A stretch of 64,000 nucleotides of DNA. Source: Branchiostoma belcheri (taxonomy: Eukaryota; Chordata; Leptocardii; Amphioxiformes; Branchiostomatidae). Where the stretch lies: NCBI RefSeq assembly GCF_001625305.1, contig NW_017803898.1, positions 868,548-932,547 of the forward strand, given 5' to 3'. Numbering within the stretch: the first letter of the stretch is position 1; each line of letters opens with the position of its first letter. The notes beneath the pieces are model-generated. The model did no database searches and had not been told where the DNA came from. It saw only the letters and a program-made list of their open reading frames with translations. The position numbers and the translations under genes are program-made. Positions 21,926-32,327 of this stretch are shown piece by piece.

Positions 21926-23324
21926 GACAAATACTCCAGTTTGCCTTCATGGCTTGTGCCAATCTCTCTTCCTTTACCATGTTTGTCTCAAAAGGGCCAT
22001 TTTGTGCATTGGTGAAGTGAACTTGAAAAATCATAAACCATCTTCTACGATTGCGAAACAATTTCAAGATAAACCATAATCCCAAGCAAGAGATATTGTC
22101 TGGTTTACGTGCTTAACTATAAGCAGCAATATGATGATGACATACGGCAAGATTACTCGGGCAATCATGAAAAGTATGAGCATTTCCACGAAAACAAGCG
22201 GCAAGTTCGCATCTTATCATGCCTCATGTCTAGAAAGCGCCGCTCTTAAAGTATACTCTGACGAATGTTCTGCCTTTTATCAGCAGAGACGCAGTCAGAA
22301 GACTTTGTCTTGATAAAACAGTATAAGCTGCTTGCTGATCGAAAATTCTGCGCTTAGATAATAAACCTCTTTAAGCCCCTTCTTCTAACGTCCCAACGTC
22401 AAGTGCAGATGAGATAGAGTATGTTTTCTTTTGAAGTCTAACGACTGTTAAGGATCTCTGGGCCGCCTACGCACGGCGAGTGACGCACACAGACTTATAA
22501 CAGGCGAGAGACACAAGCTGATTATGGCAATGCAGGGCTCGAAATTCATTTTTGGCGACGTCTCAGGGAGAAGCCTAATGGTACAGTATTGTGTGCAGTT
22601 TGCAAGAATTCTAGAAATTGTACAGGAATTTTGTCCACAGGCATGCGGAATGTCCACAGGCATGTCTCTGACCCACTCTATGCCCACATTCCTGGAAACC
22701 CTCGGGAAGACCTCTCGACTTTTTTCAACCGTTGGGGCCAAACTATGTCTTTCATTGAGCATTTTTCAGTTAATTTAGAACCCCCAAAATTTTTTTTGCA
22801 AATAAATTTTCTTTGTAAATCAGCAAATATGGACAGGGCGATCCGAGAAGCAACAAATTAAATTGGTGTGGCCTAATGTAACGTTATAGGTTGCAATGCC
22901 GTCATTTATCAGTTGAATGTTGCTATCCTCAGCTTGTTCAGTGAATACACCCGAATCGGACCCTTAGGCTAGATCGGAATTGCACTGTAAATCTACTCTC
23001 ATTAAACCACTGTTAAAAAGGGTAATACTATATTTCGCATTCCGATGTGAACACGTGAAACCTATAGCGCCGTTGGCCGCCCTTTGGTACTCTATCTTAC
23101 ATTGATTTCTTCAATTCCATAAAATCGGCTTAGGGGCCCATGACTACAAAGGATAGAGGATGACCTTTTCCAAACACGTACCAGTATTATAGGCAGTCAA
23201 CAAGCAGCTTTAGGGCTTTGCAGACCTCTTGGTGCTTGATAGTCGTGTAAGGCTACAAACCTTTTGACATAAACAGCTCACACAACAATGTTAGGTCATA
23301 TATAAGCAGTACAGAATGTCGCAA
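21926..23324. other. No gene recognised
   Basis: The fragment agggctcgaaattcattttt at 22535 matches the end of the element at 33933-34270 (inverted). Open frames at 22.4-22.8 kb overlap on both strands and show no motif. Confidence 0.4.
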
Positions 23325-23520
23325 AACTCCGGTATCTTCGAATGTTCCATAGAATCATTCGAACTCGGTTCGGGCGCGCCGCTTTCGAACATTCGAATAC
23401 CAATTTCGGACGTTGGAATGTACAATTGTTACATTTTTCTTTGGGGGCACCAAATTTTGACAACATTTTGCATTGAAATGTGTGTTTTCTCGAGTGAGCA
23501 TGACATAAATAAAATGGCGT
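23325..23520 (+). repeat. 'attcgaa' dispersed repeat, copy 4
   Basis: ttccatagaatcattcgaac, a GGCGCGCC octamer, gaacattcgaatacc and the tail caccaaattttgacaac...gacataaataaaatgg, matching copy 1. Confidence 0.6.
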
Positions 23521-23567
23521 ATTCCGCATCACCCTCGGTCCCAGCCCTCCCGCGGATCGGATCGCCC

Positions 23568-23766
23568 AAGTCTCTACCAGACTAACTACGCTGGCTATAT
23601 ATAGGAGAATATTTGCCGGGGGAGTTTGGCCGCCTTGTAGGTTTGACTGGCCGCTTCGGAGGGAAAGAAACTACCTCCCCGCGGCCGGAATCCCTTGGCC
23701 AATTTTACTCTCTTTTTTGCCGAATTCTACGATCCGTATTCCCGTAGAAAGGCCTTTTGGAGGCTA
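23568..23766. mobile_element. MITE with perfect 9-bp target duplication
   Basis: Begins aagtctctaccagacta and ends aaggccttttggaggcta. Internally it is the reverse orientation of the element at 36839-37028 (ggccgcgg, gatccgtattcccgtag). Target duplication ggatcgccc at 23559-23567 and 23767-23775 is perfect. Confidence 0.85.
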
Positions 23767-24034
23767 GGATCGCCCTCTGACCGTCTGCCTCAAAACCAAT
23801 CTTCATTGAGCGGAAAGGATGTGTCAGCACTCCCGATGTCAGCTAACTCCCACACGCCCGTGACATTTTACCGTTAAATGTCAACCCTCTCTATGGATGT
23901 GTTAGAAAGCCGCTGACATTATCAAGAAGGTTTTCTGTGACTGGGAAACATTTGTACAATTTATACGTTTGGGGTTTGCACCATGCTCATCTTGTTTTAT
24001 TTTACTAGCCGACTGGACGGTGTTTTTTTAATAG

Positions 24035-24160
24035 CCAACTGTCGCCGCGCCGTATGCCTGCCAAGCTGGTGTGTTGTGTTGAGAAAGGCGGTTATACCGG
24101 CTATACAGATACAGAAGCTGGTGTGTTACGCTGAAATGCTGGCTATACAGATACAGATCA
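24035..24160 (+). mobile_element. LINE 3' end fragment
   Basis: aactgtcgccgcgccgtatg, agctggtgtgttgtgttgag and ggcggttataccggctatac, plus an atacagatacag tail, as downstream of the reverse transcriptase tails at 47.3 kb and 55.2 kb. Confidence 0.6.
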
Positions 24161-24569
24161 CACTTAATCAAGATTGGAGACAAGCAACATCAATTCCCAA
24201 ACTGTCAAGATATCAAATGATATCATCATGCATGTAAAGAAATGAAGCAATGTTTGACGTGCTTAACATACATTACTAGGTATTTCTTTCTTTCTTTGGT
24301 ACTCAGGATCCAGGGACTGGAATTGTCCAGAGTAGGCAATATGGCGGACTGGCTAACGAAGGGCAAGGTCAAATCTACATAGATCGCATGATGGAGTCTT
24401 TACTGGATCTTTCTAGAATATAAAAGAACCGACGATAAATGATCAAAAGTCTGTGATGAACTCAAGGGACAACGCCAGAGCTCGTTACCTTGTCTCGGAA
24501 TTTCTTTTCAGACAATGGAATTCACATGAGAAAAGTGAGATGCTGCTTTTCGTAAGAGCACTGGAGTAA

Positions 24570-25015
24570 AGCTGCCAAATTATATCAGGAGCTGCACGAA
24601 TTTCAAAGTAAAGAACGCACTTTCCGTACTCCCTTCTAACTTTTCCACTGGGATATGGGAGTTATGCAGCATCTACTGATCTGGAAGTACCGGATACACT
24701 CCTAAGAACGTCAAAGCAACAGCCAAATTATATCAGGAGCTACGCAGATTTCTGAGTAAAGCACTTTCCGTACTTGCCTGTAACCTTTCCACCAGGGTAT
24801 GGGAGTTATGCAGTATTTACTTATCTGGGAGTACCGGCTATACTCCTAAGAACGTCACAGTAACAGCAAAATTATATCAGGAGCTGTACGTACAGATTTC
24901 TGAGTAAAGCACTTTCCTTACTTCTTCTAACGTTACTACCAGGATACCAGAGCTATGCAGTATCTAACGATCTGGGAGTACCGGCTATACTCCTAAGAAC
25001 GTCACAGTAACCACA
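24570..25015 (+). repeat. Tandem array, ~145-150 bp unit, three copies
   Basis: Units at about 24571, 24722 and 24866 with aaattatatcaggagct, tatgggagttatgcag and actcctaagaacgtca. They lie upstream of the start-codon array of the unknown gene and could be 5' flank or intron. Confidence 0.75.
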
Positions 25016-25394
25016 GGTTTTGATGCATCCATCCTTTGAGCACAATGATTACCTAAGTTCCACTGGGGTCATCTTTAGAGAACGCGTATCTACCAATGAT
25101 GAATAGGTTTAGAAGTGCAAGGATAGTGATACTCTCTGAGGTTTCGGGTAAAAGAAAATTGGCCAGGTGAGTTAGATCCCTATGGTTTTTTGTCACCAAT
25201 GTAATCAACGTTTCGGCACGTATATCAAACAGTTAGAAGAAGCCTTTTCTTTCTCCAACAGTTGCACATAAGTGCCGTTCCAGAGTGCGTGGTGCTAATC
25301 ACAGATTAGCATTTGAAAGCTGGAAGGCTTTTAGCGGTTCGTAGATTGGAAACTGACATGATGAAAGGATCATTACCGGTTAAGCTGGCGCTAT

Positions 25395-26480
25395 CTTGAT
25401 GTCGAGAATGCTAGTATTGTGCGGGAGACTTCAACACATCTATAGACTTCTGTGGTACGTAAGGACGTGCTTCATTCATTGTACTCAAGTCTGCTGTTGT
25501 CCTGAGCATCATGGCTCACACAGATACCACATACCATCCCAGAAAGATGTCTTGTTGACGAGAAGGCTACGATTGTACGGGACTGAGAAGATTTCAACAG
25601 AACTATAGACTGATGTGGTACGTAAGAACGTGCTTCATTCATTGTACTCAAGTCTGCTGTTGTCCTGAACATCATAGCTCGTACGGAAAAAGCCTTCCAT
25701 CCTAGGAAGATGTCCAACTGTCTTGTTGACAAGAAGGCTACGATTGTACGGAACTGAGAAGACTTCAACATAACTATAGACTGCTGTGGTACGTATAAGA
25801 ACGTCGTTGATTCACTGCACTCCAGCGTTATCGAGTCTACCGTTGTTCTAAGCACCATGGCACCTAAGGATACAGCCTACCACCCCAGGAAGATGTCCAA
25901 CTACTATCTTGTTGACTAGAGGGCTACGACTGTACGGGACTGAAAAGATTTCAACACAACCATAGACTTCTGTGGAACGTACGAACGCGGTTCATTCACT
26001 GTACTCAACTGCTATCAAGTCCACCGTTGCCTGCGAAGTAAGAACGTGGTTGATTCACTGTACTCAAGCGCTACTGAGTCCACTGTTGCCCTAAGCACCA
26101 TGGTACGCAAGGACACAGCCTGACACCAGAAAGATGTCCAACATCTCTGCTCTCTCGGACGAGAAGATTTCAACGCAACTATAGATTCCTGTGGTACGTA
26201 AAAACGTGGTTCATTCACTGTACTCAACTGCTATCAAGGCTACCGTTGCCTGCGAAGTACGAACGTGGTTGATTCACTGTACTCAAGCACTATCAAGTAT
26301 GCTCTTGTTCTAAGGCACCATGGCACGCACAGATACAGCCTACTATCCTAGGAAGATGTCCAACTATCTTGTTGACGAGAAGACTACGATTGTACACAAC
26401 TATAGACTGTTGTGATACGTAAAAACGTGGTTTATTCACTGTACTCAAGCGCTATCAAGTATACCATTTCCCTAACCACC
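25395..26480 (+). repeat. Tandem array copying the start-codon region of the unknown gene
   Basis: Five partial copies precede the real start at 26481. Start positions: 25511 (ATG), 25674 (ATA), 25857, 26100 and 26320 (ATG). Each carries the leader segment (gttcattcactgtactcaag), the start and up to ~15-20 codons. The 26320 copy encodes MARTDTAYYPRKMSN exactly like the exon, with six synonymous differences. Others give MAHTDTTYHPRKMS, IARTEKAFHPRKMSN and MAPKDTAYHPRKMSN. The 26100 copy is broken by a small deletion. Most then run into cttgttgac and a stop. Confidence 0.85.
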
Positions 26481-26692
26481 ATGGCTCGTACAGACACAGC
26501 CTACTACCCTAGAAAGATGTCGAACCTGTCAGCTCTATCGGATGCCGACTCCACGTTGTTCTCGCCCCTCCCCCGCCCGCCCAAGCTGACGGTATCAGAG
26601 ACCACCTCTCGACTGTCCGTGTCGGATACTGAGACGGAGTTCCTGTTCCCGCCAAAACTGTCCATCTCCGAGGCGGAAGACGACATCAGCCT
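26481..26692 (+). CDS. Unknown-function gene, exon 1 (Ser-rich, repeated KLSVSE motif)
   Basis: Seventy codons plus two bases from ATG in strong Kozak context (accaccATGG) to donor agcct|gtaagt. The product is Ser/Asp/Glu-rich with no signal peptide or membrane segment. A short motif recurs: PPKLTVSET, SRLSVSDTE and PPKLSISEAE here, and TPKLSVSEP in exon 2. Ser flanked by acidic residues resembles casein-kinase-2-type sites, but this is only pattern reading. I do not recognise the family. The ATG was chosen because it is the point repeated upstream and has the best context; an in-frame ATG at 26412 is less likely. Exon 2 joins in phase 2. Confidence 0.75.
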
Positions 26693-27584
26693 GTAAGTAC
26701 AACAACCTCTGAGATTCGCTTTCATGTTTTTCTCGATAATTGATTGATCGATTGACTAGTTGATTGATTGATTGGTCGATTGATTGCAACATGACTACCA
26801 AAATTGAATAATGAAAATCAACATTACTTCCTGTAGAGAAAAGTGGTAAATGTCACTCGAAACGTCATGAAATTATCTCCGTATCCAGTAGCAGAGTTTC
26901 AATTTCCGATGAGTATGTTTACCTGGATGTCTAACCTTCATGAACATTACTTACTGTACTTTGGTGGAGCTCCCGCTCGAACCAAACTTGAAAGCGTCCT
27001 CCACTTCATTCGATCCTCCGTCAGAAACTGGATTTCTTTTACATCTGTTAGGTTAGGGTTTATTTTTAGGTCTCCATCGTCTTCTTTGGCCTTGGCCTTA
27101 CCAACATGAAATCATATAAAGTAGAGTGGATTTATGCCTCAAGCTAACCGACATCTTTCACACCACAGTCGTCCCTCAGTAAGACATCTGAACCCGCATT
27201 GATAGTTCCTGTTTGGAACTTTTACTCAGCCCTGTGGGCTTCTTCAAATTTACCGAGGCTAAACGTAGATGACACAAGTTCACGAAATTTTTACTTTTGA
27301 ATAAGCTTTTCCATTGCATATCGCCCTGGTGCATACGAGTCGTAGTGCTCTGAATAGATGAATGAATGAATCCACTCTACTTTATTCAACATTTAATCAT
27401 GCTTAAACTTCAATTCATGTGTTAGGAAAGCCATTGAGAGTTCATGTATGATATCTCATGTTCGACGCAAGTTCATGAAATTCTCACTTGTAATGCAAGT
27501 CGTGGTGCTCTGAATGAATGAATGAATCCACAGATACTTCCATTCATGTGTTAAGAAAGCCACTGGGAGTTCGTGTATGATATC
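26693..27584 (+). other. Intron 1 of the unknown gene, non-repeated part
   Basis: gattgattgatt-like tract (26735-26785). From about 27360 on, gaatgaatgaatccac and gaaagccactgggagttc segments begin the array that carries the acceptor copies. No exon seen. Confidence 0.5.
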
Positions 27585-28600
27585 TCATGTTCAACCTTCT
27601 CTTCGTCATATTCCATATTACTTCTTCATACGTGTTTTCATCCATCCCCAGGCAGCCGCGGAGCAGGCAGATGTCAATTCATGTATTGAGAAAGCCTCTA
27701 AAAGCCTTTGAGGGTTCGTGTATGATATCTCACGTTCAACCTTCTCATACGTGTTTTCCAGGCAGCCCCGGAGCAGGCAGATGTCAGGCATATCGACGTT
27801 CTCTGACCTGGGGATTGACTGTCTGCATATTACGTTAAATATATATAGTATCGTCATTTATGTTCGTGTATATCTCGTATTCAACCTTCTCTTCATACGT
27901 GTTTTTAACCATTTTTTAACCATTTCCAGGCAGCCCCGGAGCAGGCAGATGTTCAGGAAAAAAACCTCTCTACGTATACATGATACCATGCAAGTTGTAG
28001 TGCTCTTACTGAATGAATGAATCCACAGATACTTCCATTCATGTGCTAAGACAGTTCATGTATGATATCTCACGTTCAACCTTCCCATACGTGTTTTCCA
28101 GGCAGCCCCGGAGCAGACAGATGTCGGGCATATCGACATTTTCTGACCTGGGGATACGTTGTCTGCATATTACGTTAAATATATATAGTATCGTCATTTA
28201 TGTTCGTGTATATCTCGTATTCAACCTTCTCTTCATACGTGTTTTTAACCATTTTTCATCCATCCCCAGGCAGCCCCGGAGCAGACAGATGTTCATGAAG
28301 TTCACAAAGTTCTCACTTAAATATATACTTTAATGAATATACCTTTCCGGTGCAAAAAGCCCTCTCTACATGATACCGTACAGGTCATAGTGCTCAAAAT
28401 GAATGAATACTTCCATTCATGTGTTAGGAAAGCCACTGAGAATTCGTGTATGATATCTTATGCTCAACCCTCTCTTCATGTGTGTTTTCATCCTTTGCCA
28501 GGCAGCCCGGAGCAGGTAGAAGTTCATGAAATTTTCACTTAAATGTATACTTTATAATGATTTTACCTTGCAAAAAGCCCACTCTTCATGATACCATGAA
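27585..28600 (+). repeat. Tandem array copying the acceptor and start of exon 2
   Basis: Six copies of a pyrimidine tract + AG followed by gcagccccggagcaggcag, with exon-like starts at 27652, 27762, 27930, 28102, 28270 and 28502; the real exon starts at 28702. The 27762 and 28102 copies extend 19-21 codons into the exon (to GIDCL) and differ from it almost only synonymously. The other four diverge right after the CAGATGT. Intervals are 110-232 bp with alternating long and short units. None has an obvious donor. Confidence 0.85.
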
Positions 28601-28701
28601 AGTCGTAGTGAATCCACTGATACTTCAATTCATGTGTTAAGAAAGCCACTGAGAGTTCATGTATGATATCTCATGTTCTTCTTACGTCTTTCCATCCCCA
28701 G

Positions 28702-28812
28702 GCAGCCCCGGAGCAGGCAGATGTCAGGCATCTCCACGTTCTCTGACCTGGGGATTGACTGTCTGCAAACCCCTAAGCTGTCCGTATCCGAGCCCGACGA
28801 CTTTCACTGCAT
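28702..28812 (+). CDS. Unknown-function gene, exon 2
   Basis: 111 nt: one base completes the Leu codon from exon 1, then 36 codons, then AT before the donor tgcat|gtgagt. The acceptor is ccatccccag. It encodes QPRSRQMSGISTFSDLGIDC and a fourth motif copy TPKLSVSEPDD, ending FHC. Phase agrees with exon 1, the Ser/acid composition continues, and base divergence among its copies is nearly all synonymous, so coding status is well supported. Later exons are uncertain; a phase-compatible candidate is at 36651. The donor is repeated downstream. Confidence 0.75.
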
Positions 28813-29470
28813 GTGAGTACAGATAACCTTTAACTAAAGCCTCTACATACACAGGATACACTATGTACATGTACATGTATATGCATTTTCTATGTTATAA
28901 GACCCTGTAACATAGTTGAGTCTGGCCTCTTGAACAGTGGCCAACTTCCTGCAAGCAGGGTTAGGCTTGTCTGATTGTCTGCTTGACAACTACCTCTGCA
29001 TGTGAGTACAGATAACCTTTACCGTTAAGCCTTTACACTGCAGGATACACTCACTATGTACATGTACTTTCTATGTTATAAGCCCACATAACGTGTATAC
29101 ATTTAGCCTAAATGGCTTTCCGAACTTCCTGCAATAGGTATAGGGGGCAAGGTCGGCCAGCCGAATGTTTCAACATGTTTAAAACAATCGGATGTGGACG
29201 GGAGGTTCGGCCATGGTTGGCAGGTGGTTGTTTGATGCTTGGTACACTATGTACCTGTACTTTCTATGTTATAAGGCCCTGTGATATAGTTGAATCTGGC
29301 CTCCCAAACACTGGCCAACTTCCTGCATCCATGGTTAGGGCTGTCTAACTGTCTGACTGATAACTACCACTGCATGTGAGTGCAGATAACCTTTTACTTT
29401 AAGCTTTTACACAGGATACACTATGTATATGTACATGTACTTACAATGTTATAAGGCCCTGCAGCATATA
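28813..29470 (+). repeat. Tandem array copying the exon 2 donor region
   Basis: The junction ctctgcat|gtgagtacag recurs at 29002 and 29376 (donor GT), 189 and 563 bp after the real donor at 28813. This fits a ~187-bp unit with one degenerate copy between. Units also carry acactatgtacatgtac, ctatgttataag and ggccaacttcctgca. Only the last few exon bases are copied. Confidence 0.7.
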
Positions 29471-29515
29471 GCCGAATATGGCCGATCGAACACTGCCGCA
29501 GAACTCCTACCATGT

Positions 29516-29742
29516 GGGGTCGTGTAGCGTAATGACAGAGCGTTCGGCTCGGAACGAAGAGGTCCCGGGTTCGAGTCCTGACATGTCAGCGATCTTTTGC
29601 CCTTGGGAAAGTCACTATACACGAATTTCCTCACTTTACTCAGGTGAAAATTAGCTGACTGTGGTCCGTTCATGTGTTTATCTGCGTTGGTGGCGGCATA
29701 AAAATAAGTTTAAAAATCTTGAGTGTGCCGTCCTTATGTTAT
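29516..29742 (+). mobile_element. tRNA-derived SINE
   Basis: A-box-like tagcgtaatgacagagc, B-box ggttcgagtcc (29569-29579), then gatcttttgcccttgggaaa, a body with tggcggcataaaaataag and the end cttgagtgtgccgtc. Same family as 50786-51021. Too diverged from a cloverleaf to be a tRNA gene. Confidence 0.8.
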
Positions 29743-30064
29743 GTCGGGGCAATGACGGCGCAATGTCGGCTGTGGTCGGCTGGTGTTCTGCACAGTCTAG
29801 TATGTACTAGCTACTGTAATAGTGTATGACAGTAACTGATATTCAATGTAGAATGCATGTACATGTAGATCTTACAGGTAGATTCCTAGGCGCAGGCCGA
29901 ATTGCCTGATGGTATCTTATCGGCCTGTAGTTCGGTGTATGTATATAGATTGGTTTGATACAGATCTGTAATTACGTACTAAGGCCAAATGTGTCTGTAG
30001 TATCAGAATAGGCGATCACTGATACAGTACATGGGTCATTCTTTACACATTCATGACTCCAGAT
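29743..30064. other. No gene recognised
   Basis: No open frame, splice pair or repeat recognised. Confidence 0.4.
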
Positions 30065-30073
30065 AGAATTGAC

Positions 30074-30222
30074 TACACTCCAAGCAGAGGTTGTGGGGGA
30101 ATGATCGTTAGCTTTTTATAGATGGCCGTTTATTTGTCGCTACCCCCACCCGTCGGTGGCCGGCGACCTTCTCTGGCTAATAGATACTGTCTTGCCACCG
30201 AAAAGGATCTGCTTGGAGATTA
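30074..30222. mobile_element. MULE-like MITE with perfect 9-bp target duplication
   Basis: Begins tacactccaagcagaggttg and ends ggatctgcttggagatta. Target duplication agaattgac at 30065-30073 and 30223-30231 is perfect. Same subfamily as 63177-63348 (gtgggggaatgatcgtta; tacccccacccgt). Confidence 0.88.
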
Positions 30223-30231
30223 AGAATTGAC

Positions 30232-30985
30232 GCATTTCGACTCCTTTAGATTTGATAGAAGAACTTTATTTTAGGACAATTGTACATAGTACAATGTATG
30301 GTAACAGCTATTGAACATAGTACGAAAATGAGGTCATAGTGCAATATTACCAATACAACAGGACAGAGTCGCTATCTTTTCGTTTCGTTTGTGAATTCGG
30401 CTGCAGTTCATATATCATCTTCCAGGTGGAGTACTTACACACTTACATGTGCATGTTGATGAAGAATTGACGACTTGTTCGGTAATTATTGATTTCGAAA
30501 AATCAATCATTACAAAAAAAGCTTTAATCCAAAAGATTGACCAGTGCCTTTATAATCATCAAGAACCACATTCCACATACCTTATGCCGGTATTATACAC
30601 ACAAAAGATAATTGTACTAGACTATATACTATTACAACGTCATTCCAGGTGTTTTACATTCTTTACAGAAAGGTTTTTGTTTGAGCATTTGTTCTGGGTT
30701 TCGGAAGGCAAATATCGGTAGTTCGTATTTGATGTTCTTGGTATTTGGCGGTATTGAGCGTTGACTGGAGTTGTACAGTCGAAAATTTGGGTGAGTCCAT
30801 TTTTTTCTGTTGGTACTTACAGTTTAATCTTGTTTCATAATGACTTCTACCAACACAGATTAACTTTCAAGTTATGGTATTGCAATCTGTTTATACAAGG
30901 AGACGGGTTGTCTGTTTGCCATTATTCTACTGAAAATCCTCAAGCTTTTCTGGTGGGTCGGTCGATGTAGGTAAGTCAATGAGGC
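30232..30985. other. No gene recognised
   Basis: AT-rich, with two short unsupported open frames at 30449 and 30761. Confidence 0.4.
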
Positions 30986-31740
30986 CTGCCCGATGTTAGA
31001 TCCCAATCTTGCTGCAAAATCAATGGTCCAGCCAGTCTGCGGGCTAAAATTAACATTTCTGGCAGCAATACTCCCGGTTTTCTCTCGAGCATCGCGCTGT
31101 TTTATAGATCGCTGTTTCTTAACTATATATATACAGTTTTCTCTCGATACAGGAAGGTATATCTGCCCATGATGATACGAAGTTATCCGTGATACGGAGA
31201 AGGATATACCTGCCTAAGATACGGAAAATGATGCCTACCTGTGGTGAGACGGGAAAGGATACGCCCCTGTGATACGAGGAGTACAATTATATCTGCCTGT
31301 GATACGGAAAGTGATACCTGTTGTGTGATACGGGCTGATATATATATACATGTATCAATGAGGCCTGCCCGATGTTAGATCCCAGTCCGGCTACAAAATC
31401 AATGAGCCAGCCAGTCTGCGGGCTAAAATTAACATTTCTGGCAGTAATACGCTCGGTTTTCTCTTGAGCATACGCTATTTTATGGATCGGCCGCTGTTTC
31501 CTTGTTACCAAGTCCTGTCCAATTCGATAGGATTGGTTTTAGGATGGAAAAATACGCTGAAACAAGTACGCTCAACTCTAGCCGTTACTTTTCGCTACAT
31601 TTTGGCAGTGATACGCCCGGTTTTCTCTCGAGCATCACGCTGTTTTATGGATCGCTATTTCCTAGTCACTAAGTCCCTGTCCATGCAATTTGATAGGGTA
31701 GAAAATGCGCTAAAATTACGCTAAACTTAGCCGTTACTTT
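30986..31740 (+). repeat. Duplicated block with embedded 'gatacgg' tandem repeat
   Basis: aatgaggcctgcccgatgtt...ctggcagcaatac at 30990 recurs at 31355. 31150-31345 holds tandem variants of tgcctgtgatacggaaagtg. A similar gatacgg array is at 35090-35345. Confidence 0.65.
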
Positions 31741-31891
31741 TCGTTACTTCTAGTCCTCTCATTTCTGATGTAAATCCAAAGAACTTCATTTATTTCCTGT
31801 TTCATTTATTTCGAAACATTTTAGCCCTGCTGTGCTAGTCCTCCAAGGCTCAAAGTCATTTACAATGGAAGGCAGCAGCTGGCCACATTAC

Positions 31892-31935
31892 ACCGACTTG
31901 TTACACCTAGCCCTTGAACATCTAACTCTAGATCA
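31892..31935 (-). mobile_element. LINE tail fragment
   Basis: cttgttacacctagcccttg, then aacatctaactctag, matches the reverse transcriptase C-terminal tail at 43565 (minus strand). Too short to translate usefully. Confidence 0.55.
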
Positions 31936-32172
31936 CACAGTGTCTTAACGTGATCATTCCAAAGCTTCCAATGATCATTTCCATTAGTCTCCACCAGGCT
32001 AACAGCGAGGGTTGAAAAACGGTAGAATTAACACTAATAGGGAGAATAATTGGCCAGGGGAGTTTGACCACCGTAGCGTTCATTTGCTCATTTGCGGACT
32101 GACTCCCCTGGCCATTCCTATTTTTAACTCCCACGAACATACTCTCTTGGCTAATTCATTTTGGCCAAATTC

Positions 32173-32327
32173 TACTCTCCAAGCAGAGGCTGTTTTGGGT
32201 TATTTTGGTGTGTTTTTAGACTTTTTTATCGGGGTTTCTTTTTTTCCTGTACAATAAAGAAACCCCGATAAAAAGTCTATAAACACGCCAAAAATAACCC
32301 AAAACCCAAGCCTCTGCTTAGAGAGTA
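32173..32327. mobile_element. Palindromic MULE-like MITE with perfect 9-bp target duplication
   Basis: Begins tactctccaagcagaggctg and ends agcctctgcttagagagta. The arms continue inverted (cggggtttc / gaaaccccg) almost to the centre. Target duplication gccaaattc at 32164-32172 and 32328-32336. It is inserted at or near the first unit of the following array, which itself contains ggccaaattctac. Confidence 0.9.

Noticed and set aside
29516..29742. tRNA gene (intact B box)
   Set aside because: The tRNA-like part lacks a foldable cloverleaf and continues into a SINE body shared with 50786-51021.
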